DNA from: an uncultured Ruminococcus sp.
Lineage (GTDB): Bacteria; Bacillota; Clostridia; Oscillospirales; Ruminococcaceae
Direction of reading: 5' to 3'
Assembly (NCBI GenBank): GCA_947627275.1
Contig: CANQVK010000001.1
Span: 1-64,000 of the forward strand
DNA length: 64,000 nt
Below the pieces are notes generated by a model, which was not told where the DNA came from, made no database searches, and was given only the letters and a program-made list of their open reading frames with translations. Shown here one piece after another: positions 33,521-41,707 of this stretch. How positions within the stretch are numbered: position 1 is the first letter of the stretch; every line of letters starts with the position of its first letter. A program made the position numbers and the translations under genes.

Positions 33521-33584
33521 CACTATCCACAACTTAAGTGGTGGACGGGGCGATAAGCCAAAGTCCCCCTGCCTAAGTTGTAGA
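33521..33584. mobile_element. Minimal MITE-B relic
   Basis: An intact left end, CACTATCCACAACTTAAG (33521-33538), and a partial right end, CTAAGTTGTAGA (33573-33584), enclose only about 35 bases that include GCGATAAGCCAAAGTCCCCC, a segment also found at the right side of the 61686 element. No clear target duplication remains. Confidence 0.7.
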
Positions 33585-33600
33585 AATTTATTGTAAAATA

Positions 33601-34308
33601 TCATTCAGCAATTCCGCTGACCGTGAAATCCACCTCAACAGTCGTCCATGCGGAGAAATCATCGGGAGAAACTACCTGTGGGGAGTAATTTTTACAGATG
33701 TCGAGAGCGTTGCCGTCAGCATCGTAAAGCGCGCCCTCTGCGGAACGTCCGTCGGCGGACGGCTCGTTTACCCATGTATTGAAGATATTTGCACGAGTCT
33801 CCTTTCCGTCATCGGAAGACGTATAAGGCTTCGAGGACATCTCGACAGCCTTGCCGTCAACCCTGATCTCGTTGACTGTAATAACAGCTCCCGGAAACAT
33901 AGTCTCGCCGTCGGGTATCATTACCGCCATAAAAGACAGCCCTCCCGGAATACAGGAAGTATCATCCGCATCGCCTGTTGTATCGAAACGGAAGCCTTTT
34001 GTATCTGCGGTTACGCTTACGGTATAATCGCCGTTGCCTGTAATGGGAACGACGCCTGCGTCATAAGAGAGCATTGACGTGTTCGGATCGTCGTTCTTGC
34101 CCCAGTACTGGATCCACCACTGTCCGTCAACTATAGCAAGGTAGGCTTCGCCCGGCTTAGCCGCAATGGAATCTTCAAATTCAGAATCGTTTGCATTCAC
34201 GGCAACGGGAGCGCTGCTCTCGGAAGACGATTTGCCCGAATCGCCGCAGGATGTAAAGCATCCGCATATCATTGCTGAGAGGAGAAAACAAGAGATCAAT
34301 TTTTTCAT
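33601..34308 (-). CDS. Secreted lipoprotein of unknown function
   Basis: 235 residues: a lipoprotein signal with lipobox TSC (Cys about 21), a Ser-rich linker (25-35), then a beta-rich domain with WIQYWGK and FNTWVNEP motifs. The overall pattern suggests a jelly-roll, carbohydrate-binding-like fold, but I do not recognise a family. GAGG upstream of ATG 34308 supports the start. It is divergent from the sugar-transport operon beginning at 34707 and might serve it, although that is only neighbourhood inference. Confidence 0.75.
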   Translation of the reverse strand: MKKLISCFLLSAMICGCFTSCGDSGKSSSESSAPVAVNANDSEFEDSIAAKPGEAYLAIVDGQWWIQYWGKNDDPNTSMLSYDAGVVPITGNGDYTVSVTADTKGFRFDTTGDADDTSCIPGGLSFMAVMIPDGETMFPGAVITVNEIRVDGKAVEMSSKPYTSSDDGKETRANIFNTWVNEPSADGRSAEGALYDADGNALDICKNYSPQVVSPDDFSAWTTVEVDFTVSGIAE

Positions 34309-34619
34309 TGTAGAAAAACCTCGTTTCTATATTTTGTGCAAACGCTTATAGAGGGTGAAAGGGCGTCTGCTGTTAATATAATGATACAGGATTTCGGGCT
34401 GAATTTCAAGATACTTTATAAACAAACTTTATTATCTTTAAAATTCACGAGTTGTGCAAAACAGCAAAAAAGCGTCCGTTCAAAACGTGCCTGTTATACA
34501 TTTGTTACAGTTTTGTAATCGTATGTATCCGAGCCTGTTTAGTGTTCGGGACATTTTTATTGTTTTTGAATAAAATTCAATTTCTGAAACTGATTTCCGT
34601 GTCATTTCCGTCAACGCCC

Positions 34620-34648
34620 TTGACAGTCAGCAGGAAATTTGTTATAAT
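34620..34648 (+). promoter_or_regulatory. Perfect consensus promoter of the sugar-transport operon
   Basis: TTGACA (34620-34625), 17-base spacer, TATAAT (34643-34648). The start codon lies about 55 bases downstream. No riboswitch or attenuator hairpin is visible in the leader. Upstream, 34309-34619 is AT-rich and without another supported feature. Confidence 0.9.
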
Positions 34649-34706
34649 TGTTAGGAAAGTATTATGCAGTTTAACCGACTTTTTTTGCGGAGAAGGTGGA
34701 AATTTA

Positions 34707-37667
34707 TTGAAAATAAAAAAATTTTTCAGCCGTGCAGCGTCCGTGATTCTGACATGCCTGACAGCCTTATCCTGCATGACGGCATCTTCCGCTTATGCCG
34801 AACTTCCGGCGGACGGCGGCACGGCTCTCTACAGCTCCGATAACGACGATTACTACTATATCGAGCCTATAGACACGGGGATCCCCACCTACAGCGAATA
34901 CTATGATAAATATGTCTCCGAAAACCGTCCCGATACGGAAATACTTATCGGCGGCGCAGAGTATATCCTTGCGAAAAACGGCGATTTTTCCACGGGCAGC
35001 TACGGCGCAGACGGCATTATCCGAGAAAATGTCCTTATCTGGGAGAGCGGCGGCGGCGACCTCGCTTATGAGATAAGCGTCCCCGAAACAGGCATTTACT
35101 GCCTTGGCATGAGCTATTTCCCCATTGAATCAAACAGCAGTCACATTGAGCTGTCAATGAAAATAGACGGTCAGACGCCTTACGATACGGCTTCACGCAT
35201 AACTCTCAATCGGGTATGGGTCAACGAGAACGATATTTATACCGATTCACGGGGAAATCAGGTTCGCCCCCCTCAGGTGCAAAAGGGCATGTGGCTGGAG
35301 ACCGTTGTCGGAGATGTTGACGGTCTTTTCGGCGACCCTCTGTTCTTCTACCTTGAAAAAGGAACTCATGAAATAAGCTTCTCCTCCGAGCGCGCCGAAT
35401 TTGCCATAGAGTATCTGAAATTCTTCAATCCAAAGGAGCTGCCCTCTTACAGCGAATATAAAAATGCCGTCAACGCCCCAGTTTCCGTTGAAAATACGGC
35501 TTCAAGGCTTATCCGTATCGAGGGGGAATCGGCAGACTACAAGTCCGATTCGACACTCTGTCCCGCCTCCGACAATTCAAGCTATCTCACTTCTCCCTCC
35601 GACCCCGTAAAGGTAGTCTACAACACCTTGGGCAGCGGAAACTGGAAAAAAGCCCTCCAATCTGCTGCATGGACGATTTCGGCTGAGGAAGTCGGCGAGG
35701 GCGGCTGGTTCAGACTTGGTATCAAGTCCCGTCAGAATCAAATGAGAGGATTCTATTCAAACAGACGTATCTATATTGACGGCGAAGTTCCCTGCAAGGA
35801 GCTTGATCAGGTACGCTTTTTCTACGATAACGACTGGAACGTTGTTACGCCGCAGACTGCGGACGGCGAGGATATTTACGTCTACCTCGAGGGCGGAAAG
35901 GAACATACGATAACTATGGAATGTGTTCCCGGCGAGATAGGGAACTCCCTCCGCAGGCTGAACGGCGTGATAAACGACCTTAACACGTACTACCGCAAAA
36001 TACTTATGATAACAGGTCCGTCCCCAGACAAATACACCGATTACTACGTACACGAAAAAATACCCAACCTTGTTGAGGAGTTCGACCGCATTTCAAACGA
36101 GCTTACCGCTATTCAGTGCGAAATAGAGGACTTGTCGGGTACGGCAGGCTCGGAGGCGGCTGCTCTTGAAACTATGGCGGTCATTCTTGAAAAATGCGTT
36201 AAAAAACCGCTGAAGATCCCGTCGTATCTCTCGCAGATAAAGGACAACATTGCTTCGGTCTCAGCATGGATGCGCGATTACAGAGATCAGCCCTTAGAGC
36301 TTGATTACATCGAGCTTGCTTCCGCCGACATGAAATTTGCGGACTGCAAAGAAAAGCTCGGCAGCTCCATAAGCTTCGGATTAAAGAGCTTTTTCGGCTC
36401 TTTCTTTGAGGATTACACCACCCTCTCGGACGTAAGCGGAGAGGAGGCGATAGACGTCTGGGTATCCCTCGGACGAGATCAGGCGCAGGTAATTAAAGAA
36501 ATGACCGAAAACGACTTCATGCAGGAATACAATATCCCCATTTCCGTAAATCTTGTTACAGGCGGCGTTGTTGAGGCTACTTTAGCAGGGAAAGGTCCTG
36601 ACGTGGCTCTTTTCCTCGGCGGAGAATTTCCCGTGAACCTTGCCGCGCGCGATCTGCTTGTCGATATTTCACAATACCCCGATTTTGGCGAAGTAACGTC
36701 CCGTTTCCGTGAGACTGCAATGACTCCCTATGAGTACAACGGCGGCACATATGGTCTGCCACTAAGTCAGACGTTCCCCATGATGTTCTACCGCACGGAC
36801 GTTCTTTCGGAGCTGGGCTTCGCCTCCCCTCCCGAAACGTGGGACGACCTTATAGACATGCTGCCTGCATTGCAGCGGAACTACATGTCCGTGGGACTTA
36901 TCCTGCCGCCTGCAAACATTGCTCCGTCTACGGAGGCAGGTCACACTTTCGCAATGCTCCTTCTTCAAAAGGGTAAGAATTACTACAACGACGATCTTTC
37001 TGCTTCGACCTTTGATTCTATAGAAGCCGTTCAGTCTTTCGAGGAATGGACGGACTTCTACACAAAATACAGCTTCTCTCAGACCTATGACGCGTTCAGC
37101 CGTTTCAGAACGGGCGAATATCCTATAGTTATCGCAAATTATACGTTTTACAATCAGCTTTCCGCAGCTTCGCCCGAGATAAAGGGTCTGTGGAACTTCT
37201 GTCAAGTCCCCGGAACTGAAAGGGCGGATGGTACGATCTCCCACGCCGCAAATTCTACAGGCGCAGGAGCAGTCATCTTCAAGCAGGTCAAAAACAAGGA
37301 AAATGCGTGGAAGTTTATCAAATGGTTCACGGAAGCCGAAACTCAGGCGGAATACGGCGCTCAGACAGAGGGACTTCTCGGAACTATGGGACGATTCGAC
37401 ACGGCAAACGTTGAAGCTCTGTCCCGTCTTTCATGGTCTGCCGACGAGCTTGAACGTCTGTACGATCAGCAGGAGGAGCTTGTGGAGATACCCGTAATTC
37501 CGTCCTCATACGCAGTTACAAGAAATATCATGAACGCTTTCAGGGAAACGGTAAACGAGCTTCAAAACCCTCGCGATACTTTGATATGGTACAACCGTGA
37601 CATAAACGACGAAATTGCGAGAAAGCGTAAAGACCTCGGTCTCGATACCGAAGATGAGGAGGGATAA
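34707..37667 (+). CDS. Large extracellular solute-binding protein with N-terminal carbohydrate-binding-like domains
   Basis: 986 residues from a TTG start, chosen because GGAGAAGGTGG lies just upstream and a signal peptide (MKIKKFFSR... AYA, about 1-32) follows. Two jelly-roll-like regions (about 60-230 and 265-430, each with a conserved E-FY-YLE-GTHEI type ending) precede a helical linker (440-565). From about residue 576 a family-1 ABC solute-binding domain follows (AIDVWVSLGRDQ, GKGPDVALFLGGEFP, YGLPLSQTFPMMFYRTDVL, FIKWFTEAETQAEYG). Ordinary binding proteins are about 400-450 residues; the fused N-terminus is unusual. It likely captures oligosaccharides for the permeases encoded next. Confidence 0.88.
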   Translation: MKIKKFFSRAASVILTCLTALSCMTASSAYAELPADGGTALYSSDNDDYYYIEPIDTGIPTYSEYYDKYVSENRPDTEILIGGAEYILAKNGDFSTGSYGADGIIRENVLIWESGGGDLAYEISVPETGIYCLGMSYFPIESNSSHIELSMKIDGQTPYDTASRITLNRVWVNENDIYTDSRGNQVRPPQVQKGMWLETVVGDVDGLFGDPLFFYLEKGTHEISFSSERAEFAIEYLKFFNPKELPSYSEYKNAVNAPVSVENTASRLIRIEGESADYKSDSTLCPASDNSSYLTSPSDPVKVVYNTLGSGNWKKALQSAAWTISAEEVGEGGWFRLGIKSRQNQMRGFYSNRRIYIDGEVPCKELDQVRFFYDNDWNVVTPQTADGEDIYVYLEGGKEHTITMECVPGEIGNSLRRLNGVINDLNTYYRKILMITGPSPDKYTDYYVHEKIPNLVEEFDRISNELTAIQCEIEDLSGTAGSEAAALETMAVILEKCVKKPLKIPSYLSQIKDNIASVSAWMRDYRDQPLELDYIELASADMKFADCKEKLGSSISFGLKSFFGSFFEDYTTLSDVSGEEAIDVWVSLGRDQAQVIKEMTENDFMQEYNIPISVNLVTGGVVEATLAGKGPDVALFLGGEFPVNLAARDLLVDISQYPDFGEVTSRFRETAMTPYEYNGGTYGLPLSQTFPMMFYRTDVLSELGFASPPETWDDLIDMLPALQRNYMSVGLILPPANIAPSTEAGHTFAMLLLQKGKNYYNDDLSASTFDSIEAVQSFEEWTDFYTKYSFSQTYDAFSRFRTGEYPIVIANYTFYNQLSAASPEIKGLWNFCQVPGTERADGTISHAANSTGAGAVIFKQVKNKENAWKFIKWFTEAETQAEYGAQTEGLLGTMGRFDTANVEALSRLSWSADELERLYDQQEELVEIPVIPSSYAVTRNIMNAFRETVNELQNPRDTLIWYNRDINDEIARKRKDLGLDTEDEEG

Positions 37668-37668
37668 T

Positions 37669-38610
37669 ATGGCTCGTATCGCAGACGAGGACATCGGCAA
37701 GCGTACTAAAAAAGAGGAACGAGCCATGCTGTGGCGTTCCGTAAAAAAGAACAAGGCGTGTTATGCCATGCTCGCTCCTTTCATGATATTTTTTATCGTT
37801 TTTACGGTGATTCCCGTTGTAATGTCCCTGCCTATGGGATTTACGGACTTCAACATGGCGCAGGCTCCGAAATTTGTGGGACTTTCAAATTATACCACCC
37901 TTTTCCTTTCGGATAAGATATTTGTGGAATCCATACGAGTTACGATAGTTTTCGCTCTTTTCACAGGCCCTGTCAGCTATGTGATGTGTTTCCTGCTTGC
38001 ATGGCTCATAAACGAGCTTCACCCGAAGCTTAAAACTATTTTCACCCTGATATTTTACGCCCCCTCTATGGCGAACGTTTATACGGTATGGCAGCTTATT
38101 TTCAGCGGCGATATGAACGGATATGTAAACTCCTTCCTTTTTAATTTAGGACTTATCAACGCTCCCATTCAATGGCTCACCAACGCAAACTACGTTCTGG
38201 GAGTGTGTATAGTCGTTCAGCTTTGGATCTCCCTCGGAGCGGGATTTCTTGCGCTCCGTGCAGGCTTTCAGAACATCGACCGTTCCATGTACGAGGCAGG
38301 CGCTATCGAAGGCATCAGAACACGCTGGCAGGAACTTGTCTACATCGTTATCCCCTCAATGGGACCGCAGCTCATGTTCGCCGCAGTTATGCAGATCGTA
38401 AGCTCCTTTACGGCGGGAACGGTAGCTCAGAATTTAGTCGGCTTTCCAAGCACCGACTACAAGGCGCATACCATAATGACCCACGCCTATGACTACGGCT
38501 GGGTACGCTACGAAATGGGCTACGCCTCGGCAATATGTATGGTGCTTTTCGTTGTAATGTTCCTATGCAGCAAGCTGATAAACAAGCTTCTCAGCAAATA
38601 CATGGATTAA
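37669..38610 (+). CDS. Sugar ABC transporter permease (MalF/UgpA type), pair 1
   Basis: 313 residues. Six membrane helices (binding-protein-dependent transport domain) with the cytosolic EAA loop EAGAIEGIRTRWQELVYIVIPSMGP that contacts the ATPase. GAGGAGGG at 37656-37663 fixes ATG 37669, one base after the preceding stop. It forms the first permease pair with the next gene. An MsmX-like shared ATPase encoded elsewhere would be needed, as none is in the operon. Confidence 0.92.
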   Translation: MARIADEDIGKRTKKEERAMLWRSVKKNKACYAMLAPFMIFFIVFTVIPVVMSLPMGFTDFNMAQAPKFVGLSNYTTLFLSDKIFVESIRVTIVFALFTGPVSYVMCFLLAWLINELHPKLKTIFTLIFYAPSMANVYTVWQLIFSGDMNGYVNSFLFNLGLINAPIQWLTNANYVLGVCIVVQLWISLGAGFLALRAGFQNIDRSMYEAGAIEGIRTRWQELVYIVIPSMGPQLMFAAVMQIVSSFTAGTVAQNLVGFPSTDYKAHTIMTHAYDYGWVRYEMGYASAICMVLFVVMFLCSKLINKLLSKYMD

Positions 38611-38622
38611 GGAGGCGGAATA

Positions 38623-39501
38623 ATGACCGAAGTCGATCCCATGAAGCTTAAGGCTTCAAACGGGCAGGCAGGCAGAAAAACAGGCGGAACTGTCGCTATA
38701 TTCGTATTTCTCCTTATCGCAGGGATCTTCATGCTCCTGCCCATATATCTTACTGTTGTAATGTCGATAAAGCCTGTTGAGGAGCTGTTCATATTCCCTC
38801 CGAAGCTCTATGCAATGCGCCCCACACTCTCCAACTTCGGCGATATGTTCGACTCGCTGAAAAGTAACCGAGTACCGTTTTCAAGATACGTGTTCAACTC
38901 CATTGCTGTCACGGTATCGGTAACGGCGCTGCAATGCGTTTTCGCTTCAATGGCGGCGTTCGTACTTGCAAAGTGCAGATTTCCCGGCGGCAGGCTTATC
39001 AACAGCGTTATCGTCGTTTCCCTGCTTTATCAGAGCAACGTCATTTACATAATGCAGTACATGGTAATGGCGAAGCTGGGACTTATAGACAGCCCCCTTG
39101 CGCTGATACTTCCCTCTGTAGCCTCTCCTATGGGTCTTTTCCTTATGAGACAATCTATAAGTCAGATACCCGACTCTATGATAGAAGCGGCTAAGGTGGA
39201 CGGCGCGGGACTTTTCCGCATATGCTGGCAGATAGTCATGCCTAATCAGAAGCCTGCTCTTATGACGCTTATTATTTTCGCATTTCAGGCTGCATGGAAT
39301 ATTCAGGCAGGTACCGTGGTATTTCAGGAACAGTATAAGACGCTTCCCACCGTTGTTGCGCAGGCGGCGGCTTCGGGACTTGCCCGTGCAGGCGTCGCTA
39401 TGGCGGCGGCTGTATTTATGCTTGTTCCCCCTATCGTTGTGTTCATGCTCGCTCAGAGGCAGGTCATCGAGACTATGGCTCACTCCGGCATCAAGGATTA
39501 A
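38623..39501 (+). CDS. Carbohydrate ABC transporter permease (MalG/UgpE type), pair 1
   Basis: 292 residues. TM1 at about 19-42, the domain typical of the second maltose-type permease, and the EAA loop EAAKVDGAGLFRICWQIVMPNQKP. A GGAGG site overlaps the end of the previous gene. It completes the first heterodimeric channel of the operon. Confidence 0.92.
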   Translation: MTEVDPMKLKASNGQAGRKTGGTVAIFVFLLIAGIFMLLPIYLTVVMSIKPVEELFIFPPKLYAMRPTLSNFGDMFDSLKSNRVPFSRYVFNSIAVTVSVTALQCVFASMAAFVLAKCRFPGGRLINSVIVVSLLYQSNVIYIMQYMVMAKLGLIDSPLALILPSVASPMGLFLMRQSISQIPDSMIEAAKVDGAGLFRICWQIVMPNQKPALMTLIIFAFQAAWNIQAGTVVFQEQYKTLPTVVAQAAASGLARAGVAMAAAVFMLVPPIVVFMLAQRQVIETMAHSGIKD

Positions 39502-39512
39502 GGAGGACGGCA

Positions 39513-41048
39513 ATGAAAAAAAGTCTTATAAAGCTTGCGTCCTCCGCTATTTCGGCTGTACTGCTGTGCGGCGGTTTAACGGCGTCCGCCGTTTCCGCAG
39601 CCGAACCATATGACGTTTACAACTACGACCGCTGGGGCGACGCTATCCCCTCTCAGGCAGGCTACATTGCGGAGCGTGCCGTTTCAGGCTACGATCTGGG
39701 AATAGGCGCAATGGATACTCCGTCGGATATTTTCTATGCCTTTGACGATAATTTCTATATAGTCGATACGGGAAATAACCGCATTATTGCCGTAAACGGC
39801 GAGTTTAACGAAGTCGTCAGGGTCTACGACAGCTTTAAAATGCCCGACGGCTCGGAAACTGTTCTGAAAAAACCGATGGGCGTCTATATTTCGGCGGAAA
39901 ATAAGCTTATGTATATCGCCGACAACGAAAATTCACGGGTTCTCGTAAGCGACCTTGACGGAAATGCGGTAAGCGAGATAACAAAGCCCTCCTCCGAGGT
40001 CTACGACCAGAAGCGTACATTCCTCCCTCAGCGAGTAATTGCGGATAAGGCAGGGAACGTATACGTTGTTCTCAACAATATCACAACAGGCGCGGCAATG
40101 TTCAATCCAGACGGCGAATTTACGGGCTTTTACGGCGCTAACCGCGTTCAGCCCACAGCCGAGATCATCAGCGATCACTTCTCAAAGCTCTTTATGTCGG
40201 AGGAAAAACGTGCAAGGCGCGTCAGAAACGTCCCCACAGGCATCACAAGCTTTGATATTGACGGCGACTTTATTTTCACCTGCACCTCCTCGTCAACTCA
40301 GACTACCGATACCGTTAAGAAGCTCAATGCAGCCGGAAAAAACATTTTCGCCAATATGGAGCTTGCTTTCGGAGACTATGCGCCCGTGTACGATACCTCG
40401 CAGAATAAGCTTCTTGCCTCCGCTATCGTGGACATCGACATAGCGGAGGACGGCAACATAAACTGCCTCGATTTTACCACGGGACGTATTTTCCAGTATG
40501 ACGAGGACTGCAATCTGCTGTTTATTACAGGCACGAAAGCCAATCAGGTAGGCGGCTTCAAGCAGGCTGCCGCCCTTGAATCGAGGGGCGATAAGCTGTA
40601 CGTGACAGACGCCTTGAAAGATACTGTAACGATATTCGCAGAGACAGAGTTCGGCAAAATAGTCCACGAAGCCTCCGCGCTCCATAACGGCGGCTACTAC
40701 GAGGAAGCCCTCGGCCCGTGGCAGGAGGCTCTGAAACGCGACGGAAACTACCGCCGGGCATATCTCGGCGTTGCGGCGGCTAAGCTGCGTTCAGGCGAAT
40801 ACGAAGAAGCCATGAAATACGCAAAACTTGCGGACGCAGGCGACATTTACAACAAGGCTTTCGAGGGCTACCGAATGGACTTTATCAAAAAAAACTTCGA
40901 GCTTATCATTTCGGCTGTAATTATTCTTGCACTTGCACTGTTTGTATTGAGCCGTAAATCGAAAAAACGACGTATTGCACTTGTGGCGGCAGCAAAGAAA
41001 ACTGCCGCAGACGTTTCAAAGGCTGAAACAGATTCGGCAGGATCGTGA
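39513..41048 (+). CDS. NHL-repeat/TPR membrane-anchored protein
   Basis: 511 residues: a signal peptide (about 1-30), an NHL-type beta-propeller (about 50-380; FYIVDTGNNRIIAVNG, LMYIADNENSRVLVSDLDGN, KLYVTDALKDTVTIF), a short TPR segment (about 385-440), a C-terminal TM (about 462-483) and a basic cytosolic tail. The propeller and TPR face outward, suggesting substrate or partner binding at the membrane. Such proteins recur in Firmicutes next to Yip1, DUF5696 and sugar permease genes; the specific role is unknown. Confidence 0.8.
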   Translation: MKKSLIKLASSAISAVLLCGGLTASAVSAAEPYDVYNYDRWGDAIPSQAGYIAERAVSGYDLGIGAMDTPSDIFYAFDDNFYIVDTGNNRIIAVNGEFNEVVRVYDSFKMPDGSETVLKKPMGVYISAENKLMYIADNENSRVLVSDLDGNAVSEITKPSSEVYDQKRTFLPQRVIADKAGNVYVVLNNITTGAAMFNPDGEFTGFYGANRVQPTAEIISDHFSKLFMSEEKRARRVRNVPTGITSFDIDGDFIFTCTSSSTQTTDTVKKLNAAGKNIFANMELAFGDYAPVYDTSQNKLLASAIVDIDIAEDGNINCLDFTTGRIFQYDEDCNLLFITGTKANQVGGFKQAAALESRGDKLYVTDALKDTVTIFAETEFGKIVHEASALHNGGYYEEALGPWQEALKRDGNYRRAYLGVAAAKLRSGEYEEAMKYAKLADAGDIYNKAFEGYRMDFIKKNFELIISAVIILALALFVLSRKSKKRRIALVAAAKKTAADVSKAETDSAGS

Positions 41049-41063
41049 AAGGAGGGTTAGCTT

Positions 41064-41693
41064 ATGATGGATCTGAAACCCGCACAATGGGTCAGACATG
41101 CCGTTACTCACCCCGCAGAGGGCTTCGAGGACATGCGCTGGAAAAAATCAGGGTCGCTGAAAATAGCCTTTTTCATAGTATTTCTGCTGTTCTTCGCACA
41201 GATAGCCAATGACAGGCTTTACGGCTTTCAGTTTTATGTGACCTACGACAAAGTATTCAATATAATTCCATACATCATTCGGAGCTTTGTGCTTTTCGGC
41301 GCATGGGTAGTCGGCAACTGGGCGATATGCACCCTTCTTGACGGCGAGGGTACGATGAGAAATATCTGCATTTACAGCGCCTACGCACTCGTACCGTACA
41401 TTTCGCAGATGCTGCTGAACACGTTCCTTTCGCACTTTCTTATTCGGGACGAATTTGTATTCATGCAGGCGATACAGATGATCGGAACGGGCTGGACCGT
41501 CATACTGCTTTTCTCTGCGATAAAAGCCGTACACCAGTATTCGTTCAGAAAAACCGTTCTCGCCATAATACTGACCGTTGCAGCAATGCTTATCATGCTT
41601 TTCCTGCTTGTTCTGCTGCTGTCTCTGATACAGCAGGTTTATATCTTCTTCTCGACCATATTCACCGAAATATCCTATCGTATAAAAGCCTGA
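41064..41693 (+). CDS. Yip1-domain membrane protein
   Basis: 209 residues with five predicted membrane helices and the Yip1-like region ([27 protein letters not shown], then [14 protein letters not shown]). AAAGGAGGG precedes ATG 41064. The N-terminal 25 residues ([17 protein letters not shown]) are a typical cytosolic start of bacterial Yip1 proteins. Placed between the NHL protein and the DUF5696 protein in one operon, it may organise the transporter or couple it to the secreted partners; function unproven. Confidence 0.82.
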   Translation: MMDLKPAQWVRHAVTHPAEGFEDMRWKKSGSLKIAFFIVFLLFFAQIANDRLYGFQFYVTYDKVFNIIPYIIRSFVLFGAWVVGNWAICTLLDGEGTMRNICIYSAYALVPYISQMLLNTFLSHFLIRDEFVFMQAIQMIGTGWTVILLFSAIKAVHQYSFRKTVLAIILTVAAMLIMLFLLVLLLSLIQQVYIFFSTIFTEISYRIKA

Positions 41694-41707
41694 ACGGGAG
41701 GTGAATT

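Noticed and set aside
34452-34706. N-terminal extension of the solute-binding protein
   Set aside because: It would include the consensus promoter region; the TTG at 34707 has a ribosome-binding site and starts a clean signal peptide.
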